Shown: positions 51,684 to 60,590, counted from the stretch's first letter. The stretch is DNA of 64,000 nucleotides from Nocardioides luteus (GCF_015752315.1 NZ_JADOVJ010000001.1:496001-560000); one strand, 5' to 3'. The notes: generated by a model from the letters alone, not told the origin. Numbers and translations: made by a program.

Positions 51684-52619
51684 CTACTTCTCGACGCGCT
51701 CCGGGAGCCGCCAGGCGGCGGCGTTGTTGTCGAAGGGCGCCAGGCCGCGCGACTGCCGGATGAAGCCCCACAGGAGCGGGCCGAGGAGCAGCATCGCGCC
51801 ACCGAGGAGCAGCAGGAAGGTGGCGTCGGCGCCGAGCATCTTGGCGCCGGAGAGCGTCAGCATGATGACGATGCCGCGCCGGATGACCGACTGGGAGACC
51901 CAGCGCGCCATCCGGGAGCCGAGGAAGGTGCCGGGGGTGCCGCCGAGGATGAGCGGGATCAGCACCGCCCAGTCGACGCCGTGGTTGATCACCTGGCCGA
52001 TCGCGGCGGCGAGCACGAGCGGCACCGCCTGGAGCAGGTCGGTGCCGACGAGCTTGACCGCCGAGAGCGTCGGGTAGACCAGCAGCAGCGCGATCATGAT
52101 GACCGAGCCGGAGCCGACCGAGGTGATGCCGACCAGGAGGCCGCCGAGCGCGCCGATGACGACGGTGAGAAGGGGCTTCAGGCGGGGATCTTCCTCGGGA
52201 GCCTCGTTGCCGCCGGTGACCAGACGCAGCTGCAGGTACATCCGGAACATGTAGGACGCCGCCGCGAACAGCAGGGCCCCGCCGAGGACGAGCTTGAGGA
52301 AGTGGTCGGTGTCGCCGGGCGCCAGCTTGTGGACGAAGGTGCCCAGGAACGCGCACGGCACCGAGCCGATGATCAGGTAGGTCGCCAGCCGGATGTTGGG
52401 CGAGCCGTGGCGCCAGTGCACCGCGGCGCCGACCGACTTGTTGACCGAGGCGGCGACAAGGTCGTTGGCGACCGCGGTCGTCGGGGGCACCCCGAGGAAG
52501 ATCAGCGCCGGCGTCATCAGGGCGCCACCGCCCATGCCGGTCAGCCCGACGACGATGCCGATGCCGAAGCTGACCACGAGCACGCTGAACGCGTCTTGGG
52601 TGAGGAGGTCGGCAAACAC
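51684..52619 (-). CDS. TSUP-family (TauE/SafE) membrane transporter
   Basis: A 311-residue protein with about eight helices and the family's twin glycine-rich motifs (GIVVGLTGMGGGALMTPALIFLG; GALGGLLVGITSVGSGSVIMIALLLVYP). TSUP proteins export or import sulfite, sulfoacetate or similar anions. The GTG at 52619 begins the first helix. Being in a window rich in sulfur genes fits, but it is not in an operon with them. Divergent from the asparaginase. Confidence 0.88.
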   Translation of the reverse strand: MFADLLTQDAFSVLVVSFGIGIVVGLTGMGGGALMTPALIFLGVPPTTAVANDLVAASVNKSVGAAVHWRHGSPNIRLATYLIIGSVPCAFLGTFVHKLAPGDTDHFLKLVLGGALLFAAASYMFRMYLQLRLVTGGNEAPEEDPRLKPLLTVVIGALGGLLVGITSVGSGSVIMIALLLVYPTLSAVKLVGTDLLQAVPLVLAAAIGQVINHGVDWAVLIPLILGGTPGTFLGSRMARWVSQSVIRRGIVIMLTLSGAKMLGADATFLLLLGGAMLLLGPLLWGFIRQSRGLAPFDNNAAAWRLPERVEK

Positions 52620-52634
52620 GGGGCAACTCTCACA

Positions 52635-52647
52635 TAGTCTCGCCCCC
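52635..52647 (+). promoter_or_regulatory. leaderless promoter -10 of the asparaginase gene
   Basis: TAGTCT is followed by 7 nt and the ATG at 52648. Confidence 0.5.
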
Positions 52648-53604
52648 ATGCCAGCACCCGTGCCGTTCGCCGAGATCGTCCGCTCCGACTTCGTCGAGGG
52701 ACACCACTACGGATCCGCCGTCTCCCTGGCGGCCGACGGCAGCGTGGGGTGGTCGATCGGCGACGTCGACTCCCCGATACTCCCGCGCTCCTCGAACAAA
52801 CCGGTGCAGGCCCTCGCGATGGTGATCCTCGGCCTCGACCTGCCGCCCGACCTGCTCGCCCTCGCCTGCGCCTCCCACTCGGGTGAGGCGTTCCACCAGG
52901 AAGGCGTACGCCGCATTCTCGCCACCGTCGGCCTCGACGAGTCCGCGCTCGGCAACATCGAGGACTACCCGTTCGGCGTGGAGGCGCGGGAGGAGGCGCT
53001 CCGTCGCGGCGAGGCGAAGAGCCGCCTGGCGATGAACTGCTCCGGCAAGCACGCCGCGATGCTCGCCACCTGCGTCGCCGCCGGCTGGCCGATCGAGGAC
53101 TACCTGGACCCCAAGCACCCCCTCCAGGAGGGGATCCAGGAGGTGCTCGAGGCGTGCACCGGCGAGGCTGCGTACGTCACGGTCGACGGTTGCGGCGCAC
53201 CGGCGCTGACGACGTCGCTGACCGGGCTCGCGCGGGCGTTCTCGACCATCGCCTCGGCGGTCGACGGGCCGGGCGCGCGGGTCGCCGAGGCGATGCGGTC
53301 CCACCCGGAGTACGTCTCGGGCACCACCCGCGACGAGGTGGCGCTGCACAGGGCCGTACCGGGGCTGATCGGCAAGCTGGGTGCCGAGGCGGTCTATGCG
53401 GTCGCGCTGCCCGACGGTCGTGCCTGGGCGCTGAAGGCCGACGACGGTGGCGACCGGGCGCGTGCGGTCGTGATGGCCGCCGCCCTGCTGCGCGACGGGG
53501 TCGGTGACCTGGACGGGGTCGACGCCGACGCCCTGCGCGCGACGGGGGTCGCGCCGGTCCTCGGCGGCGGCCGCCCGGTGGGGGAGATCCGGGCGCTGCT
53601 GTGA
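52648..53604 (+). CDS. asparaginase, type II-like bacterial family
   Basis: A 318-residue protein matching the asparaginase II family (thermolabile, pfam Asparaginase_II type): EIVRSDFVEGHHYGSAVSL, LPRSSNKPVQALAMV, CASHSGEAFHQEGV, MNCSGKHAAMLATCV and TVDGCGAPALTTSLTGLARAF. It deaminates asparagine to aspartate in the cytoplasm; no signal peptide. Leaderless start. Stands alone. Confidence 0.9.
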   Translation: MPAPVPFAEIVRSDFVEGHHYGSAVSLAADGSVGWSIGDVDSPILPRSSNKPVQALAMVILGLDLPPDLLALACASHSGEAFHQEGVRRILATVGLDESALGNIEDYPFGVEAREEALRRGEAKSRLAMNCSGKHAAMLATCVAAGWPIEDYLDPKHPLQEGIQEVLEACTGEAAYVTVDGCGAPALTTSLTGLARAFSTIASAVDGPGARVAEAMRSHPEYVSGTTRDEVALHRAVPGLIGKLGAEAVYAVALPDGRAWALKADDGGDRARAVVMAAALLRDGVGDLDGVDADALRATGVAPVLGGGRPVGEIRALL

Positions 53605-53607
53605 GTT

Positions 53608-53624
53608 GCTAGCGGCCTGCTAGC
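53608..53624. promoter_or_regulatory. direct GCTAGC repeats upstream of the XRE gene
   Basis: Two copies of GCTAGC (53608-53613 and 53619-53624), 11 bp apart start to start. They share the motif with the stronger site at 53718. Confidence 0.4.
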
Positions 53625-53717
53625 GAGGCCGCGGCACATGTTTCCAGCGCGTTTCCGCCGGTTGACGCAGCAACTAGTGGGTGATGTGTGTCACTTCGGT
53701 TGCTCAGGGCTTGTGTT

Positions 53718-53735
53718 TGCTAGCAATTGTTAGCA
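53718..53735. promoter_or_regulatory. 18-bp inverted repeat before the XRE gene
   Basis: TGCTAGCAATTGTTAGCA is symmetric at 16 of 18 positions and ends 10 bp before the ATG at 53746, a good place for self-repression. Confidence 0.6.
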
Positions 53736-53745
53736 CACTGGAGCC

Positions 53746-54189
53746 ATGGTCAAGAGCAAGGTCACGAGTGCGGTCGGCACGCTCGGCGAGTATCTGAAGG
53801 AACAGAGGATCTCTGCCGAGATGTCTCTGCGTCAGCTCGCCGACCAAGCAGGCGTGTCCAACCCCTACCTCAGCCAGATCGAGCGTGGTCTGCGCAAGCC
53901 ATCGGCTGAGGTCCTCCAGCAGATCGCCAAGGCGCTGCGGATCTCGGCGGAGCAGGTCTACGTCCGTGCCGGGATCCTCAGCCCTGACTCCAACGTCGGA
54001 GGGTCCGTGGAGCTCGCGGTCCTCGCCGACCCGAGTCTGACCGAGCGGCAGAAGCACTCGCTGCTCGACGTCTACCACTCGTTCCTTGCTCTCAACAGTC
54101 GTGTCACCGACGATGCGCCGGCCGCCGATGAAACCGACGAAGCACCCCATCACGAGGAGAACCCAGATGCCCACGCTGCCCAAGATTGA
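53746..54189 (+). CDS. XRE-family regulator upstream of an HbhA-like gene
   Basis: A 147-residue protein with an N-terminal helix-turn-helix (LGEYLKEQRISAEMSLRQLADQAGVSNPYLSQIERGLRKPSAEVLQQIAKALRI) and a C-terminal acidic tail (DAPAADETDEAPHHEENPDAHAAQD). The order regulator then HbhA matches Rv0474-hbhA in Mycobacterium tuberculosis. Its last 23 bp overlap the next gene, so the two are coupled. GGAG precedes the ATG. It may repress its own operon through the GCTAGC sites. Confidence 0.88.
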   Translation: MVKSKVTSAVGTLGEYLKEQRISAEMSLRQLADQAGVSNPYLSQIERGLRKPSAEVLQQIAKALRISAEQVYVRAGILSPDSNVGGSVELAVLADPSLTERQKHSLLDVYHSFLALNSRVTDDAPAADETDEAPHHEENPDAHAAQD

Positions 54190-54718
54190 GACCACCAAGC
54201 CGCTCAACGCCGTCGCCGGTGTTGCCGACCTCGCCTACGAGACCGTCAAGGACTTCGCCACCGACCTGCAGAAGAAGGTCGACGGCTACCGCTCCGAGGC
54301 GACCACCAAGCTGACCGACGCCCGCGCCAAGGCGACCGAGAAGGCCACCGCCTACCGCACCCAGGCGACCGAGAAGGCGACCGCCGCCAAGTCGACCGTG
54401 ACCGGCTTCGACCCGAAGACCCTCCCGGCCCTGGCCAAGGAGCAGTACACCGTCCTTCCCGAGAAGCTGAAGACCACCGTCAAGGCCAAGCTCGACGAGA
54501 CCACCGGCTCCGCCACCGGCACCTACGACAAGCTCGCCACCCGCGGTGAGACCTTCGTCGCGAAGTTCAAGAAGTCCGAGGCCGTCGAGGCCCCGGTGGA
54601 GGCCCCCAAGGCCGAGGCACCCGAGGCCGAGGCCCCGAAGGCCGAGGCCGCTCCGGCCGAGAAGCCGGCTCCCGCCAAGAAGGCTCCGGCCAAGAAGACG
54701 GCTGCCAAGAAGGCCTGA
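54167..54718 (+). CDS. heparin-binding hemagglutinin (HbhA)-like protein
   Basis: A 183-residue protein with an all-helical, Lys/Ala/Thr-rich body (LAYETVKDFATDLQKKVDGYRSEATTKLTDARAKATEKATAYRTQATEKATAAKST) and a C-terminal tail of Pro, Ala, Glu and Lys repeats that ends in AKKAPAKKTAAKKA. That lysine-rich tail and the neighbouring regulator are those of mycobacterial HbhA, a surface adhesin that binds heparan sulfate. In a soil actinomycete the role is more likely lipid- or surface-related. The ATG has GAGGAGA upstream. Confidence 0.82.
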   Translation: MPTLPKIETTKPLNAVAGVADLAYETVKDFATDLQKKVDGYRSEATTKLTDARAKATEKATAYRTQATEKATAAKSTVTGFDPKTLPALAKEQYTVLPEKLKTTVKAKLDETTGSATGTYDKLATRGETFVAKFKKSEAVEAPVEAPKAEAPEAEAPKAEAAPAEKPAPAKKAPAKKTAAKKA

Positions 54719-54735
54719 TCCTGGCTCTGAAAGCC

Positions 54736-54769
54736 CGACGGCTCACCGAGGTGACTCGGTGAGCCGTCG
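54736..54769. terminator. terminator between the HbhA-like gene and galE
   Basis: A perfect 15-bp stem (54736-54750 with 54755-54769) with a GTGA loop. Confidence 0.85.
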
Positions 54770-54839
54770 CTGATTTCGTGGAGTTCCGCGAAGGGAGTGG
54801 GTGCTGACCGAGTTATCTCGGTGAGCATCCGGCCCGAGG

Positions 54840-55817
54840 TCAGCTCGGGTAGTCGGCCCCAGCCGCCTGACGGGCCTCCCAGGCCGTGGCGACCATGGAG
54901 CGCAGGTCGTGGCGCATCTCCCACTCGAGGTCGCGCCGGGCGAGCTCGCCGGTGGCGACGATGCGGGCGGGGTCGCCGGCACGGCGCGGCTTGATCACCG
55001 GCTCGAAGTCGATGCCGGTCACCTCGCGGATGGCGTCCATGATCTGTCGCACCGAGGAGCCGTCGCCGGAGCCCAGGTTGTAGACGGCCTCCAGATCCGC
55101 ACCCGAGGCGAGCCGCTTGGCGGCCACGACGTGGGAGTGGGCGAGGTCGGCGACGTGCACGTAGTCGCGTACGCAGGTGCCGTCGGGGGTCGGGTAGTCG
55201 TCACCGTTGATCTGCGGCGTCTTGCCCTTGGCCAGCGCGTCGAAGACGAGCGGGAAGAGGTTGTGGGGGCTGGTGTCGTAGAGGTCCTTGCTGCCGGAGC
55301 CGACGACGTTGAAGTAGCGCAGCGACGTGTGCGCGAGCCCCTCGGCACGCGCCACGTCGGCGATCAACCACTCGCCGATCAGCTTCGACTCGCCGTAGGG
55401 GCTCTCCGGGTTGGTCGGCGTGGTCTCGGTGACCAGGTCGACGTCGGGGGTGCCGAAGGTCGCGGCGGAGGAGGAGAAGACCAGCTTGTCGACACCGGTC
55501 GCCACCATCGCCTCGAGGAGGTTGGCGGTGCCGGTCACGTTCTGGGCGTACGTGTGCAGCGGCCGCTGCACCGAGACCCCTGCGTACTTGTAGCCGGCGA
55601 GGTGGATGACGCCCTCGACCCCGTTGTCGGTGATCGCCTGCTCGATCGCCGCCTTGTCCAGCAGCGTCGCCTCGACGAACGTGACGTTGTCGGGCACGAA
55701 CTTCGCGAACCCGGAGGACAGGTCGTCGAGGACGACCGGCTCCATGCCTGCGTCGAGCAGCGCCTGCACGACATGCGATCCGATGTAGCCCGCGCCTCCG
55801 GTAACCAACCAACTCAT
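54840..55817 (-). CDS. galE: UDP-glucose 4-epimerase
   Basis: A 325-residue SDR epimerase: MSWLVTGGAGYIGSHVVQALLDAG at the start, FSSSAATFGTPD, NPESPYGESKLIGEWLI with the catalytic Tyr-x-x-x-Lys, and LRYFNVVGSG. It interconverts UDP-glucose and UDP-galactose for surface sugars. The ATG at 55817 is 6 nt after TATCTT on the minus strand; the longer frame is a shadow. Confidence 0.95.
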   Translation of the reverse strand: MSWLVTGGAGYIGSHVVQALLDAGMEPVVLDDLSSGFAKFVPDNVTFVEATLLDKAAIEQAITDNGVEGVIHLAGYKYAGVSVQRPLHTYAQNVTGTANLLEAMVATGVDKLVFSSSAATFGTPDVDLVTETTPTNPESPYGESKLIGEWLIADVARAEGLAHTSLRYFNVVGSGSKDLYDTSPHNLFPLVFDALAKGKTPQINGDDYPTPDGTCVRDYVHVADLAHSHVVAAKRLASGADLEAVYNLGSGDGSSVRQIMDAIREVTGIDFEPVIKPRRAGDPARIVATGELARRDLEWEMRHDLRSMVATAWEARQAAGADYPS

Positions 55818-55829
55818 GCGAAGAAGATA
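55818..55829 (-). promoter_or_regulatory. leaderless promoter -10 of galE
   Basis: TATCTT on the minus strand, 6 nt before the ATG. Confidence 0.55.
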
Positions 55830-55847
55830 GCGGCAGGTCCCAGCGCC

Positions 55848-55860
55848 TAACGTTGGCAGG
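55848..55860 (+). promoter_or_regulatory. leaderless promoter -10 of the RibD-like gene
   Basis: TAACGT is followed by 7 nt and the GTG at 55861. Confidence 0.5.
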
Positions 55861-56529
55861 GTGATCCTGCTGCACGGTGACGGTGACCCGACGACCCCCG
55901 AAGGCCTGCGGGCCATCTACACGCCTCCCCGCCTGCCGTGGCTGCGGGTCAACATGGTCAGCTCCCTGGACGGCGCGGCGACCGGCTCCGACGGCCGGTC
56001 CGGCACGGTCAACAACGCCGTCGACGTCGACGTCTTCCACGTGCTGCGCGAGCTCGCCGACGTGGTCCTGGTCGGGGCGGGGACAGCCGTCGCCGAGACC
56101 TACACGGCCAAGGGCACGCCGATCGTCGTCGTCTCCCGTCGTGGCCGGGTGCCCGACGCCCTCCGCGCATGCGATCCCGGCGCGGTTCGGCTCGCTACGG
56201 TCGCGGAGGCACCCGGCCTGGACGCCGCGCGCGACGAGATCGGCGAGGAGAACGTCTACGTCGTCGGCACCTCCGAGGTCGACCTGTCCGCCCTCCGCAC
56301 CCGCCTGCACGAGGAGGGTCTGAGTCACGTGCTCTGCGAGGGCGGGCCGAGCCTCCTCGGCTCGCTGCTCGAGGCGGGGCTGGTCGACGAGCTCTGCCAC
56401 ACGATCACGCCCAAGCTGCTCGGCGGCGACGGCAGGCGGATCGTGACCGGGCCGCCCACGGACGTACCGGTGTCCCTCGCGTCCCTCATCGAGCAGGACG
56501 GCACACTGCTCGGACGCTGGCTGCTCTGA
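55861..56529 (+). CDS. RibD C-terminal/DHFR-like pyrimidine reductase
   Basis: A 222-residue protein of the RibD reductase (DHFR-like) fold: LRVNMVSSLDGAATGSDGRSGTVNN, DVVLVGAGTAVAET, and VLCEGGPSLLGSLLEAGLVDELCHTITPKLLGGDG are all typical. It reduces a pyrimidine or dihydrofolate-like substrate with NADPH. No deaminase domain and no riboflavin genes are adjacent, so the substrate is uncertain. Divergent from galE with 43 bp between the starts. Confidence 0.85.
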   Translation: MILLHGDGDPTTPEGLRAIYTPPRLPWLRVNMVSSLDGAATGSDGRSGTVNNAVDVDVFHVLRELADVVLVGAGTAVAETYTAKGTPIVVVSRRGRVPDALRACDPGAVRLATVAEAPGLDAARDEIGEENVYVVGTSEVDLSALRTRLHEEGLSHVLCEGGPSLLGSLLEAGLVDELCHTITPKLLGGDGRRIVTGPPTDVPVSLASLIEQDGTLLGRWLL

Positions 56530-56543
56530 CTGCTGAGGTGCCC

Positions 56544-56557
56544 TACGCTCGGTTCCC
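56544..56557 (+). promoter_or_regulatory. leaderless promoter -10 of the enoyl-CoA hydratase gene
   Basis: TACGCT is followed by 8 nt and the GTG at 56558. Confidence 0.45.
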
Positions 56558-57316
56558 GTGAGCGAGGACTTGGTAGTGGAGCGACGCCCCGGCGTCGTGC
56601 AGGTGACCTTCAACCGGCCGCAGAAGCACAACGCCTTCACCGCGGAGATGTACGGTGCGCTGCACGAGCTGTGCGACGAGCTCGCGCGGGACGAGTCGGT
56701 GAAGGTGCTGGTGCTGACCGGCACGGGTGGGCGGGCGTTCGCCGCCGGCAACGAGATCTCCGACTTCCTCTCCCGCGACGCCGTGGACTACGAGGACTGG
56801 ATCCGCTCGCTGCTCGAGAAGCTCTTCGCCCTCCCGCAGGTCACCATCGCCGCGGTCGACGGGGTCTGCGTCGGTGGCGGGCTCGCGGTCGCGACCCACT
56901 GCGACCTGCGGGTCGCGACGCCACACTCGCGCTTCGGCTACCCGATCGCGAAGACGCTCGGCAACGCGCTCGCGGCCTCCATCGTCTACCGCGCGGCAGC
57001 GGTCTTCGGCGAGCCGATCGTGCGGGAGATGCTCCTCGCCGCCCGGCTGATCAACGCCGACCGTGCCTACGCCACCGGGGCGCTCACCGCCGTCACGGAC
57101 TCGCTGGCCGAGGAGGTCGACGCGATGGTCGAGGGCATCCTGGCGCTCTCCGGCGTCACCGTCCGGGCCACCAAGAGCCAGCTCGCTGCGTACGCCGCCC
57201 GCACCGAGGCCTCGCCGGAAGGCGACGAGGACCTGCTGCGCGAGGTCTACACCGGCGCGGACTTCAAGGAGGGCGTGCGCGCGTTCCTGGCCAAGGAGAA
57301 GCCAGCTTTCCGCTAG
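56558..57316 (+). CDS. enoyl-CoA hydratase/isomerase family protein
   Basis: A 252-residue crotonase-fold protein. The oxyanion holes are GGRAFAAGNEISDF and VDGVCVGGGLAVATHCDLRVA; a catalytic Glu is at the usual second position only in part. Length matches the family. It may hydrate an enoyl-CoA in fatty acid or amino acid breakdown, or act as a related decarboxylase or isomerase. GTG start. Confidence 0.88.
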   Translation: MSEDLVVERRPGVVQVTFNRPQKHNAFTAEMYGALHELCDELARDESVKVLVLTGTGGRAFAAGNEISDFLSRDAVDYEDWIRSLLEKLFALPQVTIAAVDGVCVGGGLAVATHCDLRVATPHSRFGYPIAKTLGNALAASIVYRAAAVFGEPIVREMLLAARLINADRAYATGALTAVTDSLAEEVDAMVEGILALSGVTVRATKSQLAAYAARTEASPEGDEDLLREVYTGADFKEGVRAFLAKEKPAFR

Positions 57317-57327
57317 GCCTAACTCCG

Positions 57328-57361
57328 TTGACGGCTGGGTCGGGGCGGCCGACGATGGCGT
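57328..57361 (+). promoter_or_regulatory. promoter of the DinB-family gene
   Basis: TTGACG (57328-57333), 17 bp, GACGAT (57351-57356), then 5 nt to the ATG at 57362. Confidence 0.6.
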
Positions 57362-58114
57362 ATGCCCTCCGAGCAGACGTACGCCGAGACCGACCAGTTC
57401 CGCCGAGCGCTGATCACGCAGAGCGATCTCAGTGGTCTGGAGATCCGGGACTGCTGGTTCGAGGAGCGGCTGAAGATCGTCGACTGCTGGGGTCGCGACG
57501 TCTATCTCGGCGGCGACTTCGGGCGGGTCGTGGTCAACGACGTCGACGTGACGGCGTACGTCCAGTCCGAGCTCGACCGCGTCCACCCGTCACGCCGGCT
57601 CGCGCGCGAGGCGGAGACGGCCGACGAGATCCGCTCGGTCTGGAATCTGCTCGAGACGGAGTGGGCAGCGACGATCGAGCGGGTCCGGGCGATGCCCGAG
57701 GACAAGCGGCGCGAGCGCGTCGACGACGAGTGGTCGTTCGTGGAGACGCTGCGACACCTGCTCTTCGCCAGTGACAAGTGGTTCGGCAACTGTGTGCTCG
57801 AGGAGGACTCGCCCTACCATCCGCTCGGCTACGGTCCGGCGGGGTCTGACGAAGGCACCGGGATCGACACCAGCGTCGAGGCGGGCTTCGACGAGGTGCT
57901 GGCGGCCCGGGCCGCGCGGATGGCGACGATCCGTGGCTACGTCGCGGGTGTCACCGACGAGGATCTCGACCGGCTCTGCCGACGGCGCCCGGTCGGCGGC
58001 TACACCGACGCGGAGTTCTCCGTACGTCGCTGCCTCAAGGTCGTCCTGAACGAGGAGGCCGAGCACCACCGCTATGCCGTACGTGACCTGGCGGTTCTCA
58101 CCTCGCGCGACTGA
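57362..58114 (+). CDS. DinB-superfamily protein with pentapeptide-like N-terminus
   Basis: A 250-residue protein. Residues about 10-60 (LITQSDLSGLEIRDCWFEERLKIVDCWGRDVYLGGDFGRVVVNDVDVT) resemble a short pentapeptide-type coil. From about 75 a DinB-like four-helix bundle follows, with the potential metal or thiol-binding His residues in EWSFVETLRHLLFASDKW and NEEAEHHRYAVRDLA. DinB-fold proteins in actinobacteria often use mycothiol. Which reaction it performs cannot be told. The start has a good promoter but no ribosome binding site. Confidence 0.75.
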   Translation: MPSEQTYAETDQFRRALITQSDLSGLEIRDCWFEERLKIVDCWGRDVYLGGDFGRVVVNDVDVTAYVQSELDRVHPSRRLAREAETADEIRSVWNLLETEWAATIERVRAMPEDKRRERVDDEWSFVETLRHLLFASDKWFGNCVLEEDSPYHPLGYGPAGSDEGTGIDTSVEAGFDEVLAARAARMATIRGYVAGVTDEDLDRLCRRRPVGGYTDAEFSVRRCLKVVLNEEAEHHRYAVRDLAVLTSRD

Positions 58115-58157
58115 GGCCGTCGCCCCCGCCGTTGGTGACCGTTTGGTTCGGTGTGCT

Positions 58158-58169
58158 TAGGCTCGGACC
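58158..58169 (+). promoter_or_regulatory. leaderless promoter -10 of cydA
   Basis: TAGGCT is followed by 6 nt and the GTG at 58170. Confidence 0.5.
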
Positions 58170-59552
58170 GTGATCGCCGAAGCGCTTGCGCTTGCTGCCG
58201 AGGAGCCCGCCGGGCTCCTACCGGCGCGACAGCAGATGGCCTTCTCGCTCGGGTGGCACATCATCCTGGCCTGCTTCGGCGTCGCCTTCCCGAGCATGAT
58301 CTTCGTCGTCCACCTCCTCGGCCTCCGTGGCAACGAGGTGGCGCTCACCCTGGCGAAACGGTGGGCGAAGGTCTCCGCGGTGCTCTTCGCGATCGGCGCG
58401 GTCTCCGGCACCGTGCTCAGCTTCGAGATGGGGCTGCTCTGGCCGGGGCTGATGGAGAAGTTCGGCGACGTCCTCGGGTTGCCGTTCGCGTTCGAGGGGC
58501 TCTCGTTCTTCACCGAGGCGATCTTCCTCGGCCTCTACCTCTACGGCTGGGGACGGATGTCGCCGCGCCTGCACCTGCTCTGCCTGCTTCCGATGGCCGC
58601 CGCCGGGATCTTCGGCACCTTCTGCGTGATCTCGGTCAACGCCTGGATGAACATGCCCACCGGCTTCCGGATCGACGCCGCGGGCAACGTTGTCGACGTC
58701 GAACCGTGGAAGGCGATGTTCAACCAGGGCGCGCTGCTGCAGTTCCTGCACATGTGGCTGGCCGCGTTCATGGTGGCGGGCTTCGTGGTCGCGGCGGTCT
58801 ACGCCGCCGGTGCCCTGCGCGGACGGCGCGACCGCCATCACCGGCTCGGCTTCACGGTGCCGTTCGTCTTCGCCTCGGTGGCGGCCGTGCTCCAGCCCGT
58901 CGTCGGCCACGTCCTCGGCATCCGCCTCGGCGAGACGCAGCCGGCGAAGCTGGCCGCCTTCGAGCTCGCCGAGACCACCGAGCAGCCGGCGCCGCTGCGC
59001 CTGGGCGGGCTGATGATCGACGGCGAACCGCGCTACTTCATCGAGATCCCCAACTGGGGCTCCTTCATCGCCCGCGGCAGCTTCGACCTGCCCGTGCGCG
59101 GGCTCGACACCTTCCCGGCCTCCGACGTCCCGCCGGTCAACATCACCCATCTCGCGTTCCAGACGATGATCGGCATCGGATCGCTGCTGATGCTGGCCGT
59201 CATCGGCTACTGGCTGCTGCGCTGGCGTGGTCGCGACCTGCTCGAGACCCGATGGTTCTGCTGGTTCGCCGTCGCCGCCGGGCCGCTGGCCGTGGTCGCG
59301 CTCGAGTCCGGCTGGGTCGCCACCGAGGTCGGGCGCCAGCCGTGGGTCGTCTACGACATCATGCGCACCATCGACGCCGCCGGTGACAACCCGGGTCTGT
59401 GGTGGGTCTTCGGCACGATGCTGGTGGTCTACACGTTGTTGACGATCGGTGCCGTCCTGGTGCTGCGCTCGATGGCGCGGCGGTGGCGTGAGGCCGGCGA
59501 GGACCTGCCGAGCCCGTACGGCCCGGCGATCTCGGAGGACGGCCGCCGATGA
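58170..59552 (+). CDS. cydA: cytochrome bd quinol oxidase subunit I
   Basis: A 460-residue membrane protein with nine helices. RQQMAFSLGWHIILACFGVAFP carries the heme His; FEMGLLWPGLMEKFGDVLGLPFAFEGLSFFTEAIFLG, ISVNAWMNMPTGF and LQFLHMWLAAFMVAGFV are standard. The quinol-binding Q-loop is short, as in the cyanide-insensitive type. It uses menaquinol to reduce oxygen at high affinity. GTG start, leaderless. Overlaps cydB by ATGA. Confidence 0.95.
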   Translation: MIAEALALAAEEPAGLLPARQQMAFSLGWHIILACFGVAFPSMIFVVHLLGLRGNEVALTLAKRWAKVSAVLFAIGAVSGTVLSFEMGLLWPGLMEKFGDVLGLPFAFEGLSFFTEAIFLGLYLYGWGRMSPRLHLLCLLPMAAAGIFGTFCVISVNAWMNMPTGFRIDAAGNVVDVEPWKAMFNQGALLQFLHMWLAAFMVAGFVVAAVYAAGALRGRRDRHHRLGFTVPFVFASVAAVLQPVVGHVLGIRLGETQPAKLAAFELAETTEQPAPLRLGGLMIDGEPRYFIEIPNWGSFIARGSFDLPVRGLDTFPASDVPPVNITHLAFQTMIGIGSLLMLAVIGYWLLRWRGRDLLETRWFCWFAVAAGPLAVVALESGWVATEVGRQPWVVYDIMRTIDAAGDNPGLWWVFGTMLVVYTLLTIGAVLVLRSMARRWREAGEDLPSPYGPAISEDGRR

Positions 59553-60547
59553 GTCTGGAGGTGGCCGTCGCGGCGGCGCTGTTCGTCGGGGTCCTGGCGT
59601 ACGCGCTGTTCGGCGGAGCCGACTTCGGGTCCGGCTTCTTCGACCTCACGGCCGGTGGGGCGCGGCGGGGTGCGGAGCTCCGCACGCTGATCGACCACAG
59701 CATCGGGCCGGTGTGGGAGGTGAACCACGTGTGGCTGATCTACTGCCTGGTGGTGTGGTGGACCGGGTTCCCGGAGTCGTTCGCCGCAGTGATGACGACC
59801 TTGATCGTGCCGTTGCTGCTGGCGCTGCTCGGCATCGTGCTCCGTGGTGCCTCGTTCGCGTTCCGGAAGTACTCCGCGACGCTGTCCCAGGCCCGCACCT
59901 TCGGTGTCGTCTTCGCGACCTCCTCGATCATCACGCCGTTCTTCCTGGGGACCGTCGCCGGGGCGATCGCCTCCGGCCGGGTGCCTGCCGACGGCTACGG
60001 CGACCGCTGGTCGTCCTGGCTGAACCCGACCTCGGTCTTCGGCGGGATCATCGCGGTCGGCACCTGCGCCTTCCTGGCCGGCGTGTTCCTCTGCGCCGAC
60101 GCCGTACGTGGCGGAAAGCCCGCCCTGGCCTCGGCTCTCCGGGTGCGGACGCTGGGGGTCGGGCTGGCCACCGGACTGGTCGTCTTCATCGCGCTGATCC
60201 CGATCGAGATCGATGCGCCCACGCTGGCCGACGGGCTGGAGCGACAGGCCGCGCCGCTGATCATCTGCTCGTTCCTGGCCGGGGTGGCCACCTTGTGGCT
60301 GCTCTGGAAGAGTCGCTTCGCCCTCGCCCGGCTGCCGGCCCTGATCGCGGTCGCCACCGTGATCTCCGGCTGGGGAGTCGGGCAGTATCCGTGGCTCCTG
60401 GTCGACGAGGTCCGTCTCGCCGATGCGGGCGGGGCCGAGGCGACCCTGCAGGCGCTGCTGGTCGCCGTCGCGATCGCCGGGATCGTGGTGGTTCCTCCGC
60501 TGGCTCTGCTGTTCCGGCTCACTCAGACCGAGCGGTGGAGCAGGTGA
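59549..60547 (+). CDS. cydB: cytochrome bd quinol oxidase subunit II
   Basis: A 332-residue partner of CydA with eight helices. LFGGADFGSGFFDL, GPVWEVNHVWLIYCLVVWWTGFP and FAFRKYSA are characteristic. No cydDC genes follow. It is followed 55 bp on by a small membrane protein gene with its own -10 hexamer. Confidence 0.95.
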   Translation: MSLEVAVAAALFVGVLAYALFGGADFGSGFFDLTAGGARRGAELRTLIDHSIGPVWEVNHVWLIYCLVVWWTGFPESFAAVMTTLIVPLLLALLGIVLRGASFAFRKYSATLSQARTFGVVFATSSIITPFFLGTVAGAIASGRVPADGYGDRWSSWLNPTSVFGGIIAVGTCAFLAGVFLCADAVRGGKPALASALRVRTLGVGLATGLVVFIALIPIEIDAPTLADGLERQAAPLIICSFLAGVATLWLLWKSRFALARLPALIAVATVISGWGVGQYPWLLVDEVRLADAGGAEATLQALLVAVAIAGIVVVPPLALLFRLTQTERWSR

Positions 60548-60590
60548 TCCCCGACGACAATATTCAGGCGCCGTACGCCTGGGCCGACCC

